A stretch of 64,000 nt of DNA from DAOULT01 sp964646625 (lineage in GTDB: Bacteria > Chloroflexota > Anaerolineae > CAZYHC01): contig CAZYHC010000014.1 in NCBI GenBank assembly GCA_964646625.1, positions 34,319-98,318 on the forward strand, given 5' to 3'. Below are positions 9,092-17,405 of this stretch, in pieces. Numbering within the stretch: the stretch's first letter is position 1; every line of letters begins with the position of its first letter. The notes beneath the pieces are model-generated. The model saw only the letters and a list, made by a program, of their open reading frames with translations. It ran no database searches and had not been told where the DNA came from. Both the position numbers and the translations under genes were made by a program.

Positions 9092-10558
9092 ATGACGGTA
9101 TCGAATGGGCAACCCACGAGGCAACAAGACGTTGAGTGGAGCAGGCAACTGACAGAGGTCTATCCGGGGGCTGTGGTAGACAAGTCGCTCGGTCTTCGCC
9201 ATGAAGTCAGTCAATTGCCACGTTTCGTATCCGAGTGGTTAGTTGGAAAGTTCTGTGAGACAGGCGACACTAGGGAAAACCTAGCTGAAATGGACGCCTA
9301 TGTCCGCGCTCACTATGTGGAGCGCAAGCAAAAGAACGTAGCCTTGCATCGCCTAGAACAGCAAGGGCAGATCAAACTGCTCGATGCCTACCGAGTGAGA
9401 GTAGACTTGTCCAAGCCTGAGGATGAACGGTACAGATTGGAGATACCCTCTCTGGGATTGTTCGACGCTAAGGTCCAAAGGCACATCATTGACTCTCACC
9501 CACGGATGCTGGTAGACGGCGTCTGGGGGATGGGCCAACTGTTGTACAACAGCGAAACCTGTGAAGTGATCCTCACTCGATTTCGACCGTTCCAACTGTC
9601 CAACGTAGACCTTGCCGCCTTCCAAGAAGGCCGCAGCTATTTCACTACGGAAGAGTGGCAGAACATACTCATCAGCAGCACTGGCCTCAACCCTGATGCA
9701 TATCCTGTGGAGGTCAGGCTTCACATTATCTCCCGAATGGTGCCTCTGGCCGAGAAGAATGCTCACTTGATAGAGCTAGGACCGCCAGGTACAGGCAAAA
9801 CCTATTTGTTCGATAAGGTCTCAGTATACTCTCGTGTGATCTCCGGCAGCGTAGTCAGTCCGGCTGTGCTGTTCTACAATATCCGAGACAGAACCCCCGG
9901 CTTGTTAGCTTACTACGATGCTGTTGTCTTTGATGAGGTCGACAAAGTCGGCCGTGGAATGAAGGATGAGGTGGTTAATAAGCTGCTCAAGTTCATGGCC
10001 GATGGTTCATACGACCGAGGTGACGTCGAGATTCCTAGCCCGGCCTCGGTGGTTCTAGTTGGTAATCTGCCGGCCTTCGACCAAGACTACGAAGACGTAC
10101 CTTGCTTTGAACTTCTTCCACCCATCATGCAGCATAAAGCCTTTCTCGACCGACTGGCTGGTTTCCTGCCCGGTTGGAAGATTGGCAAAATCGGCCAACG
10201 CCAAGAACACCTGACACCATACAATGGATTCGCCGCCGATTACTTTTGCGAGATCCTGCATCTTCTAAGAACACTCAACTTTCAAAACTATATTGACCAG
10301 TATGTGAGTTTGGAGAATGCCAACATTCGTGACGAAAAGGCGGTCAAGACAGTAGCCAGTGGTTTGTTGAAGCTTCTTTTCCCGGATGGGAAGTTTCAAC
10401 CTGATGAGGTGGCTACTTGTGTGAAACATGCGATTGGATATCGACAGCGGGTATTGGACCAGCGATATCTTTTGTACCGAGACCCAAAGGACAAGAAGCG
10501 TCTCGGTTTCAAGTTACTGAGCAGTCAGAGTTTTTCTCGTTCAGGAAAGGACTCATAA
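9092..10558 (+). CDS. brxL: BrxL-like AAA+ protein, short form
   Basis: BrxL is an AAA+ BREX effector that forms DNA-encircling rings. This protein shows Walker A ELGPPGTGKTYLF, Walker B DAVVFDEVDKV and a sensor strand SVVLVGNLPAF, typical of the BrxL core. I chose ATG 9092 because AGGAG lies at 9077-9081; an upstream TTG at 9056 would overlap pglZ by 23 nt and has no clear ribosome site. This gives 488 residues. Type 1 BrxL proteins are longer (nearer 650-700 residues, from memory) because of a C-terminal Lon-like domain, and no such domain is evident here. The stop overlaps the next ATG (TAATG). Confidence 0.8.
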   Translation: MTVSNGQPTRQQDVEWSRQLTEVYPGAVVDKSLGLRHEVSQLPRFVSEWLVGKFCETGDTRENLAEMDAYVRAHYVERKQKNVALHRLEQQGQIKLLDAYRVRVDLSKPEDERYRLEIPSLGLFDAKVQRHIIDSHPRMLVDGVWGMGQLLYNSETCEVILTRFRPFQLSNVDLAAFQEGRSYFTTEEWQNILISSTGLNPDAYPVEVRLHIISRMVPLAEKNAHLIELGPPGTGKTYLFDKVSVYSRVISGSVVSPAVLFYNIRDRTPGLLAYYDAVVFDEVDKVGRGMKDEVVNKLLKFMADGSYDRGDVEIPSPASVVLVGNLPAFDQDYEDVPCFELLPPIMQHKAFLDRLAGFLPGWKIGKIGQRQEHLTPYNGFAADYFCEILHLLRTLNFQNYIDQYVSLENANIRDEKAVKTVASGLLKLLFPDGKFQPDEVATCVKHAIGYRQRVLDQRYLLYRDPKDKKRLGFKLLSSQSFSRSGKDS

Positions 10559-11967
10559 TGGCCAATCAAGACTCGACCGCAGTCAACATGTGTGTGATTG
10601 AAGGCGGCTTTATGAAGGCCCTTCAGACCAATCTACTGATCGTACAGGTCTCAGCGCCAGGACAAGAATCTCCCTACTCTGTCAAAGTGCGACTTCTCGA
10701 ATCTGAGCAATATGAGGTAGCATCACTCAATCCAGTCGTCGTTGAAGGTCTAGACGAAGGTCCCCAAAAGGCTACCTTCATCGTCCGACCGAGGAGGCTC
10801 GGTGAAGTCACGCTCAACTTCAGGGTGGGAGACGATGTAAGAACCGTATACGCAATATCTCAAATGGAAAATCCATACATATACGGCGAACCTATCAGAA
10901 GCGATCATATGTTCTTTGGCAGAGTAACTGAGCGAGGCGAGATACTTCGGGGGATCACCAAAGCCAACAAACAGAACTATCTCGTCACCGGTCCTCGAAG
11001 GGCAGGCAAGACTAGCTTGTTGTACCAAATCAAGGCTCGCCTTGAATTCCCTTTCGTAGCTCTCATGGTAACACCAGAATCGATCGGTCACCAACACTAT
11101 GAGATCTTTCGTGGCCTTCTACTGCGCCTCAGAGATCAAGTGCTTGAAGCCATCGGAAAGGAACTTCCTCGCATTGACTGGTATATTGCAAATGCAAGTG
11201 CCGAAACGCCAATCGACATGTTCAACTACTACTTTGAGAAAGATCTGAAGAGGGCTCTCGCTGACTTAGCCAAAATCAGCTTGCAAGCCAGAGTGGTGCT
11301 ACTGATAGACGAGGCGACGTTCCTGCTGAGCGAGTCTTCCGAGAAAGGCGAGGAAGCGCCCGACTCCCGCCAAGAGTTTCTACGTCACCTCCTGCAGACC
11401 TTCGATCGTGTCGCTTGTGTCTTGGCAGGCACTCCGCAGATTCTAAAGATGACCAGTGTAACCTCGCCGCTCTACAATATATTCTCTGGCATCAAGCTAA
11501 GAGGACTCTCCAGGCAAGAGACGGAGATGTTGATTAGAGAGCCAGCAAGGTCGGTCGGTGTGGACTTTGAAGACGAGGCGGTAGATAGAATTATCGAGCT
11601 CGGTGGATGCTCCCCATATTACACTCAAGCTCTATGCGGACTGTCACTAGAAAGCGCAAACGAGGACGCGAGACAATCTGTCTTGCTTCCAGATATTCAG
11701 CAGGCTGCTGAGGCCGTATTAGATACCCTGGATTATGGACTCCAATCCGTTTGGGAGGCACTGGAGCCCGAAGAACAGGAGATCTTAGCTAGGATTGCCA
11801 AAAAGCCAATGGTTGTGGATCGAATGAATCAAGGCGTCATATCAAGATTAGTGGACATGAATCTGGTACAGACAGTTGTTCGCGATGCCAACACATCAGC
11901 AGAGAAGACTTTCGCCAGCATTAAGGCCAAGCTCGATGAACAATGGCTTCAACGGAAGGAAGTTTGA
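10558..11967 (+). CDS. STAND-like AAA ATPase with N-terminal beta domain
   Basis: A 469-residue protein. Residues 1-110 look like a beta-sandwich (alternating strands such as VKVRLLESEQYEVASL). Next comes a NPYIYGEPI...FFGR lead-in typical of STAND/AAA-like ATPases, Walker A VTGPRRAGKTSLLYQI near residue 145 and Walker B RVVLLIDEATFLL near 248. The last 80 residues look like a winged helix. ATG 10558 is chosen because it overlaps the brxL stop and follows AGGAAAGG; an upstream in-frame start lies deep inside brxL. The protein shares its ATPase layout with the next gene, so the pair may have arisen by duplication. A sensing or accessory role in the BREX-like operon is inferred only from position. 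Confidence 0.7.
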   Translation: MANQDSTAVNMCVIEGGFMKALQTNLLIVQVSAPGQESPYSVKVRLLESEQYEVASLNPVVVEGLDEGPQKATFIVRPRRLGEVTLNFRVGDDVRTVYAISQMENPYIYGEPIRSDHMFFGRVTERGEILRGITKANKQNYLVTGPRRAGKTSLLYQIKARLEFPFVALMVTPESIGHQHYEIFRGLLLRLRDQVLEAIGKELPRIDWYIANASAETPIDMFNYYFEKDLKRALADLAKISLQARVVLLIDEATFLLSESSEKGEEAPDSRQEFLRHLLQTFDRVACVLAGTPQILKMTSVTSPLYNIFSGIKLRGLSRQETEMLIREPARSVGVDFEDEAVDRIIELGGCSPYYTQALCGLSLESANEDARQSVLLPDIQQAAEAVLDTLDYGLQSVWEALEPEEQEILARIAKKPMVVDRMNQGVISRLVDMNLVQTVVRDANTSAEKTFASIKAKLDEQWLQRKEV

Positions 11968-11968
11968 G

Positions 11969-13612
11969 ATGGCATCACCGTACTTCGTCTCCGTTGATCC
12001 ATCTTCAGCAAAACTGCGCATGTTCTTTGGTCGCAGACGCGAGATTCGAGAGATTGCTGACCACCTTCAAAACGGGGATTCGGTTTTGCTCATCGGTGAG
12101 AGAAGAATGGGCAAGACTTTTTTGTTATACATGATTGGAGATTTTGCCAGGAGAGGTGCGGATTTCTATGAGGATTTGCTGGATCGGCAAACTGGTGTCC
12201 TCTTGGCAGAACTCCGTAGTTCCACACTCTCATACCGCTGGCCGTTTGTAGATCTACTCGGTGTCACAAATGCCGCCGGTTTCTACTTCAAGGTCTTGGC
12301 TGAACTAGCGGATGAGCGGGTTGAGCAGTTTTTGTCCTTGTCACCTATGGACCACATGACTTTCGCGAAAGAGCTAAAGAGAATATCAAAGGATCTGTCT
12401 TGTAGAGGGCAACGAGCGGTCGTGCTAGTAGATGAAAGTGAGAAGCTACTGGATCTGGACGAGAGTACGGATATTTTCTCCTGTCTCAAAGCTGTCATAC
12501 AGCAATGCGAAGCCATAGACTTTCTCTTGGCGGGGGATATCAAACCACATCAAGAAACTCTGGAGTTTGTGAATCTGAAAGGCGCCCTCCGGCCCGTCTA
12601 TCTTGCTCCTCTTGATCCCGCTGATGCCAAGGCGCTCATCCAGGTTCCAGTAGAAGGACTCTTGTCCTTTGAGAATCTGGCCTTACAGCAAATCCTTGAG
12701 CTCACCGGAGGTAAACCCAGCCTGCTACAAATCCTATGTGGACATCTTTACGAACTCGTAGCGGGAGTGGTAGGGGATACCAGCGAAATCCATATCACAC
12801 TGACAGATTTCGACCGCCTGTGGGGATCTGAGTTGCGTGACAAAGTGTTTGAGAGTTTCGACGGCGCACTAAGGGATTTCTTTGAGGGGTTGCAAGGCCA
12901 CGAGCGGAGCATCTTTTCCTTTCTCGCGCACAATCCTCTGGCAACCATGGACGACATTGTCGAGGCATTAGGGATCCAGCCCGCGTTTGTTCAAAGAAGC
13001 CTCTACAGCCTCCGCAGAGCTCACAGGATAGAAGAGACAGAGTCTGGTTTCCGCATAAGCGCGAAGATCGTCGAGGAATTTGGCTCTCGCTTCGTTGCTC
13101 CCGTTGTCGAGCTTGAGTCGTCCAAACCTCAAACATTGGAAGATATGCTGACCGGCGAGAACGCTGCCCTCGAATACAAGGCGAGCATGCGATGGGATCT
13201 GCGCACGCAGAAGGTGAACAAAGACCTTGAGAAAATCATTGCTAAGACCGTTGCTGGATTCCTCAACAGTAAGAGGGGCACTCTCCTCATCGGCGTAGCG
13301 GATGACTGCACCGTGCTGGGCATCGAGCATGACCTGAAGACCATAGGTCGAGAGGATAGAGACGGCTACGAGCAAAAGCTGCACCAAGTACTCACTGACG
13401 TTCTGGGAGCAGAGTTCTCCCAATATCAGCATGTCTCTTTCGAGGAAATCGAGGGCAAGACCGTCTGCATTGTCCGGGTAGAGCCCAGCCCCAAGCCAGT
13501 CTACTTGACGGACAAAGGCGTCAAGGAGTTCTACGTTCGCATTGGTAACACGACCCGACCACTTGATATGCAAGCTGCCCATAACTACATCAGCATGCAC
13601 TGGTCTGTATAG
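11969..13612 (+). CDS. AAA ATPase fused to AlbA_2 (Schlafen-type) domain
   Basis: This 547-residue protein joins an ATPase module (MFFGRRREIREIAD lead-in, Walker A LIGERRMGKTFLLY near residue 45, Walker B RAVVLVDESEKLLDL near 155, then a winged-helix-like stretch) to a C-terminal AlbA_2 domain at about residues 390-545. The AlbA_2 signature is LTGENAALEYKAS, then AKTVAGFLNSKRGTLLIGV, and a final KEFYVRIGNTTRPL. AlbA_2 domains occur in Schlafen-like nucleic-acid-binding proteins. The start ATG 11969 follows GGAAGGA and overlaps the preceding TGA region (TTGAGATG). This is the last gene of the plus-strand operon. Nuclease activity cannot be judged from sequence. Confidence 0.75.
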   Translation: MASPYFVSVDPSSAKLRMFFGRRREIREIADHLQNGDSVLLIGERRMGKTFLLYMIGDFARRGADFYEDLLDRQTGVLLAELRSSTLSYRWPFVDLLGVTNAAGFYFKVLAELADERVEQFLSLSPMDHMTFAKELKRISKDLSCRGQRAVVLVDESEKLLDLDESTDIFSCLKAVIQQCEAIDFLLAGDIKPHQETLEFVNLKGALRPVYLAPLDPADAKALIQVPVEGLLSFENLALQQILELTGGKPSLLQILCGHLYELVAGVVGDTSEIHITLTDFDRLWGSELRDKVFESFDGALRDFFEGLQGHERSIFSFLAHNPLATMDDIVEALGIQPAFVQRSLYSLRRAHRIEETESGFRISAKIVEEFGSRFVAPVVELESSKPQTLEDMLTGENAALEYKASMRWDLRTQKVNKDLEKIIAKTVAGFLNSKRGTLLIGVADDCTVLGIEHDLKTIGREDRDGYEQKLHQVLTDVLGAEFSQYQHVSFEEIEGKTVCIVRVEPSPKPVYLTDKGVKEFYVRIGNTTRPLDMQAAHNYISMHWSV

Positions 13613-13680
13613 CCACACTGGAGGCCAGGAGAGGAGTGCTTGTCCTCAACATCCCTTATGCAGATATGCAGAATACCTTT

Positions 13681-14292
13681 TCATCTACCCTTGCTCCACC
13701 ATCCAGGGCTTTCTGGGTCAGGGTGGTAGTCAAGGCGGCTTAAAAACTCTGTGTAGTCTCCCTCAAAGGCTGGTTCATGGGGTTGGGTGAAAATCTTCCC
13801 CACCTCCATATTTTTTTCTACTGCCTGCCAGATTTCGTAAAGCGTCTCCTGCCAGTTGGCCTTTCTTCTCGCCGTTTCGTGCAGGTAATTTTCCCAAAGC
13901 ACCCCGCAGGTTTGGCCTATCCAGGCCTGAGCCTGACCCAAGGGTTGAAGCTGAATCGTGAGAGGCCCGCCGCCCACAACCTGGCCTTCCCCAGCGGCCT
14001 CGTCCCAGGCCACGGTGACGCTGGGCATAAGCCAGGGCCGAAAGAACCTGTACAGCCGATAGGTGGTCAGCTCTGAATTGATCTCAGGTGTCAGGCCGTA
14101 GAAGTGGCCCTGGCGAGGTTGCTCCTGACTGGGTGGCATGGCGGCGATATAAAGGGGTGTGCTCTCCCGTTCCATCTGGTGGATCAATTCCCACTTATCG
14201 GGGAAACTCACTAGGATCTCGGAGGCCGCCGGATAGTCAAGGGACACGGCCGTCCTCAAATTTGGTCTCAAAGGGAGAGGTTCTCTTTCCAT
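13681..14292 (-). CDS. hypothetical protein, third gene of methyltransferase operon
   Basis: A soluble 203-residue protein of unknown function with no signal peptide or membrane segment. It is rich in Trp, Pro and acidic residues and ends in a hydrophilic DPESPGWW segment. It starts 5 nt after the stop of the preceding small gene and is the distal gene of a minus-strand set headed by a DNA methyltransferase. It could be a restriction partner or an accessory protein, but I see no PD-(D/E)xK, HNH or GIY-YIG motif. It is convergent with the BREX-like operon, whose last stop lies 68 nt away; that gap holds nothing I recognise. Confidence 0.55.
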   Translation of the reverse strand: MEREPLPLRPNLRTAVSLDYPAASEILVSFPDKWELIHQMERESTPLYIAAMPPSQEQPRQGHFYGLTPEINSELTTYRLYRFFRPWLMPSVTVAWDEAAGEGQVVGGGPLTIQLQPLGQAQAWIGQTCGVLWENYLHETARRKANWQETLYEIWQAVEKNMEVGKIFTQPHEPAFEGDYTEFLSRLDYHPDPESPGWWSKGR

Positions 14293-14297
14293 GGTTG

Positions 14298-14555
14298 CTA
14301 TAGCTTACCGGCTGTGTCCATTCGCCGCTGCTGAATCTCGACCCTTCGCCCACGAGCCTTGAACGTCTCAGCCACGGTAAGCATCAAATTCTTCAGGCCA
14401 GAATTGTTCGGGAGCACTATCAAGCAGCTTCCAGCCGGCAGGGAATTGACGTAATCGTGCCACTCTTCCCTTTGGGGCAGTAGGGAAGCGGTCATAAGCT
14501 CAAAGTTCTCGCTCACCGTTTTGGAAGATCGCCTAAAAGGTTTTCTGTTACTCAT
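14298..14555 (-). CDS. small hypothetical protein overlapping the methyltransferase gene
   Basis: An 85-residue basic protein of unknown function. It begins inside the end of the methyltransferase gene (8-nt overlap) and ends 5 nt before the next gene, so it is probably co-expressed with both. The C-terminal half (LMLTVAETFKARGRRVEIQQ) could form a strand-helix-strand unit. No catalytic motif is seen. The overlap on both sides is the main support for its being a real gene. Confidence 0.5.
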   Translation of the reverse strand: MSNRKPFRRSSKTVSENFELMTASLLPQREEWHDYVNSLPAGSCLIVLPNNSGLKNLMLTVAETFKARGRRVEIQQRRMDTAGKL

Positions 14556-15333
14556 AATACCATTCAGTATGTTTAACTTCGTTAATCACACGTCGTTTGG
14601 CAAGCTCGCAGTAACTTTCGTCAATTTCCAGCCCAATGCCATTACGATTCGTTTCAACACAAGCTACCAGGGTTGTCCCGCTTCCCAGAAAGGGGTCTAA
14701 CACTGTATCGCCAATGTAACTAAACAACTTGATACAACGGCGCGGTAATTCTACCGGAAAGGGAGCGGGATGTCCAACTCTCTTCTTGCTCTCCCCGTTG
14801 AAATTCCATACCCTGTTTGTCCATTCCAAAAACTCCGTTTTATCAATAGACGGCTGCCTGCTACCACTGGTTTTCTTCCAGTTGTTTTTGTAAAGCACTA
14901 CGATAACCTCTACCGGAGCAATAACGTAAGGGGCCGAAGCGCTCAGCCATGACCCCCAGGCAGTACGCCGCGAGATATTCTGCTCATTCCAGATGATAGT
15001 AGAGTGATATTGAAAACCCACGCGTTTGGCGATAGTTGTAATATCGGCGCAGATGCTCTGTTGCTGTCCTTTATTTTTATCCAAAGGGATATTCAGGCAA
15101 AGTCTACCATCATCTTTTAGCCACTGGTAGCATCGCGTTAGCCATTGCTCAGTCCAGGCTAGATAATCAGGGTAAGACATCTCGTCATCATGCAAATCAT
15201 ATTTAATATCCACGTTATAAGGGGGCGAAGTGACAATCAAGTCAATAGTGCTATTCCGTATTTGCCGCGTCTCCAGCACATCATCATGATATATCGATAT
15301 CGTGTCAGTGTGGAAATATAAATTTCCGTTCAC
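14548..15333 (-). CDS. DNA methyltransferase, beta class (N4-cytosine or N6-adenine)
   Basis: An enzyme that transfers a methyl group from SAM to an exocyclic amine in DNA. The catalytic motif IV (VTSPPYN) is near the N-terminus and the SAM-binding motif I (DPFLGSGTT) near residue 220, so the order IV-TRD-I marks the beta class. The start is uncertain: GTG 15333 sits 8 nt after AAGAGG, while GTG 15342 overlaps the transposase stop by four bases. The gene is more A+T-rich than its neighbours and is directly abutted by a truncated IS701 transposase, which may supply its promoter. Two small downstream genes overlap or nearly touch it. No cognate endonuclease is recognised, so it may be an orphan or act in a defence set. 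Confidence 0.85.
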   Translation of the reverse strand: MNGNLYFHTDTISIYHDDVLETRQIRNSTIDLIVTSPPYNVDIKYDLHDDEMSYPDYLAWTEQWLTRCYQWLKDDGRLCLNIPLDKNKGQQQSICADITTIAKRVGFQYHSTIIWNEQNISRRTAWGSWLSASAPYVIAPVEVIVVLYKNNWKKTSGSRQPSIDKTEFLEWTNRVWNFNGESKKRVGHPAPFPVELPRRCIKLFSYIGDTVLDPFLGSGTTLVACVETNRNGIGLEIDESYCELAKRRVINEVKHTEWYYE

Positions 15334-15338
15334 AGAGT

Positions 15339-16028
15339 TCACCTCTTGCTAAACTTTCCTTCTATGTAGAGAAGCTGGCGACTGTCTAGACCGTCCAGGA
15401 AAGTCGAGTTATCGCCGTAGCCGCTGTCCGCTCCCACATAGGTGAATGGAATGCCAGCCGCTTGCGCCTGGTCAATCAAATCCAGGGCAATCTGGGGCTT
15501 GGTTTGAAAGGTGATCTCGGCCGGGATTTGGGCTGTTTGTCGCCGGTTCTCATCCTGACCCCAGCTTTGGGGTAGATACAGTCGTCCCAGCGCCGGCCAG
15601 GCATAGTAGGGATCAATGTAGTCAGCAGTAACTACTACCTGACAATTGGCCGTCTTGCCCAGCACCCCGCAGTACTGGTGGGCCACGCCCACTGTTTTGG
15701 TCCCTTTGCGTGGGTAAGCGGTGTCGTCGACGATCAACATGCCATCGCCCGCCACGGCTTGGGCCACCATGGTGCCAATCCGCTGTTTGTTGAATGTCAT
15801 ATTGTCCCACTCGGTCTCGCCCATCAGTCGGTACAAAGCCGACTCGGATAAACCAGCTACCGCTTTAGCCACCCCAGCGCCGCTCTTGCGTGGTTCGATT
15901 TCCGCCAGCAGACCGGTGACATAGCGCTCTAGAACCCATAGGCTTTCGAGACGATAAAAATGTTTCCGATAAGGCCACAGAAACTCGGCCAATTCGGGAA
16001 TGGGGTAGGGGGATACACGTGGTAACAT
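15339..16028 (-). pseudogene. IS701-family transposase, 3'-truncated remnant
   Basis: The 229-residue frame matches the N-terminal half of IS701-type DDE transposases: MLIVDDTAYPRKGTKTVGVA contains the first catalytic Asp region, and YVGADSGYGDNSTF the second. Full-length members are roughly 400 residues, and the segment carrying the catalytic Glu is missing, so it should be inactive. The frame stops exactly at the start of the downstream methyltransferase, which looks like the break point. Upstream, beyond 16028, it adjoins a second transposase remnant. Confidence 0.75.
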
Positions 16029-16079
16029 TTCTCTTACGCCTCCTACCCAATTTTACCACAAAACCAAGCTTTACCATAA

Positions 16080-16514
16080 AACCGAGGCAGCAGTACTAGC
16101 CGCACGGCCTGTTTGATCGTCTCCGGCGTCCAACTATGCTTCACCAGCCTCAATTCCCGGTCCAGGGGGAAAAATCCCCCCTGCACAGGGGGGACAATGG
16201 TAGTATGCTCGATGCAGCTTGGTCTCTCCTTCGAGACAGGCTACCTCTCTTTTCGGTTCACCTTTATACTCCATCATCCCTCCGCATTTCTCACAAACTA
16301 TCCCTTCCACTACTTCTCCACTCCCATGCTGACGGGCTAACTGCCCCAGAAGCTCTCCCATTAGCTCTCGTCGCCGGGGAGTCACCTGAGCTGCTATCTC
16401 GTCAAAGCTCGGCTTGGGATGTTGCTCTCGCCATTCATGAAGCTCATCGTACATCTCTGCCGCAGCGTTCACAAAGTGCTCTTTCTCTTTCTTCTGTTGA
16501 CTCAAGCTCCTCAT
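16080..16514 (-). pseudogene. ISKra4-like transposase N-terminal remnant with frameshift
   Basis: The frame starting at 16514 encodes a basic helical N-terminus followed by the zinc-ribbon-like motif CEKCGGMMEYKGEPKR and RAYYHCPPCAGGIFPP, characteristic of ISKra4-type transposases. Near 16160, in a C-rich run, the natural continuation moves to another frame (LDRELRLVKHSWTPETI) and is then lost around 16080, where IS701 debris begins. Only about a quarter of a normal transposase remains. Confidence 0.6.
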
Positions 16515-16678
16515 TTCTCACTTCTGTTTGATGGTTTCACTCATTTTACCCCAAAAACTCATCTCCCCAAAATTTGGGACAGACCCTGGTTAAGGGGATT
16601 CGAAGCAGAACTGGGCGGGAAAATCAACCCCAAGATTCTCCTTCAGCACTTAACAAATCTGGCTTTATCTGGCAAAGT

Positions 16679-16712
16679 AGGGCATCTCATAATGTAAGAG
16701 AGGAGATGCCCT
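16679..16712 (+). promoter_or_regulatory. hairpin covering the ribosome binding site of the sigma-like gene
   Basis: AGGGCATCTC at 16679-16688 and GAGATGCCCT at 16703-16712 are perfect 10-bp complements with a 14-nt loop. The second arm overlaps the AGGAG ribosome site (16701-16705) and ends directly against the ATG at 16713. Folding of the mRNA would hide the start, suggesting low or conditional translation. Confidence 0.6.
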
Positions 16713-17405
16713 ATGAACTTTCACAACCGTTTGAGGGGTGGCCTCGGTGACCACTCCGAGGCCACCCTGTTTCAGCAGGCGCAGGCGGGATGCGCCACTA
16801 GCCTGAACCGGCTGATGACCCGTCATGGCGGCCTGGTGCAAGCCGTGGTGCGCCGCCAGGTGTTGGGTGACCTGCCCTTCACCGAGGCGCTGCAAGCCGG
16901 TCGCCTCGGCCTGTGGCGGGCCATCCTGGGCTACGACCCCCAACGCGGCGTGGCCTTCTCTACCTACGCCTGGCCCTGTATTATGCGCCATATTTGGCGA
17001 GCGGTCAAGGCCCACGCTCGGTTTCACGCCCCGCCTGTTGGCAGTGATGAACTGCTGACTCTCGAAGCTCCAGACCCGGCTCTGGTGTGGGAAGCTGAGG
17101 CCGTGCGGCGGGCTCTTCACCACCTGGTGCAGCGCCTGCTAGAGCGGCTGCGGCTGGTCATCGTGGCCCGCTACGGTTTGGAGGACTCACCCCCAGCCAC
17201 CTACCAGCAGATTGGGGAGGCCCTTGGTCTCAGCGGCGAACGAGCCCGCCGGTTGCACACCGAGGCCCTGGTCTGGCTGCGCCACCCGGCTCACTCCCAA
17301 ACCCTGCGCAGCCTCCTGGGACGCCATACCCTGGCTGATTACCAGGCTGCTGAAGCGCTGGCTCAGCGCTGGCTGCGGCGGAGAGGAGGTCGTCATGGGT
17401 CTTAA
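16713..17405 (+). CDS. sigma-70-like RNA polymerase sigma factor linked to a transposase gene
   Basis: A 230-residue protein with a sigma region-2-like segment (EALQAGRLGLWRAILGYD, then FSTYAWPCIMRHIWRAVK, near residues 58-110) and a region-4-like helix-turn-helix near residues 165-190 (TYQQIGEALGLSGERARR). It would bind core RNA polymerase or act as a DNA-binding relative. Its translation start is buried in a perfect hairpin. The last 11 nt overlap the next gene, which looks like the N-terminal part of a transposase, so the two appear to form one mobile unit in which the sigma-like protein may control the transposase. Flanking sequence is insertion-element debris. Confidence 0.7.
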   Translation: MNFHNRLRGGLGDHSEATLFQQAQAGCATSLNRLMTRHGGLVQAVVRRQVLGDLPFTEALQAGRLGLWRAILGYDPQRGVAFSTYAWPCIMRHIWRAVKAHARFHAPPVGSDELLTLEAPDPALVWEAEAVRRALHHLVQRLLERLRLVIVARYGLEDSPPATYQQIGEALGLSGERARRLHTEALVWLRHPAHSQTLRSLLGRHTLADYQAAEALAQRWLRRRGGRHGS

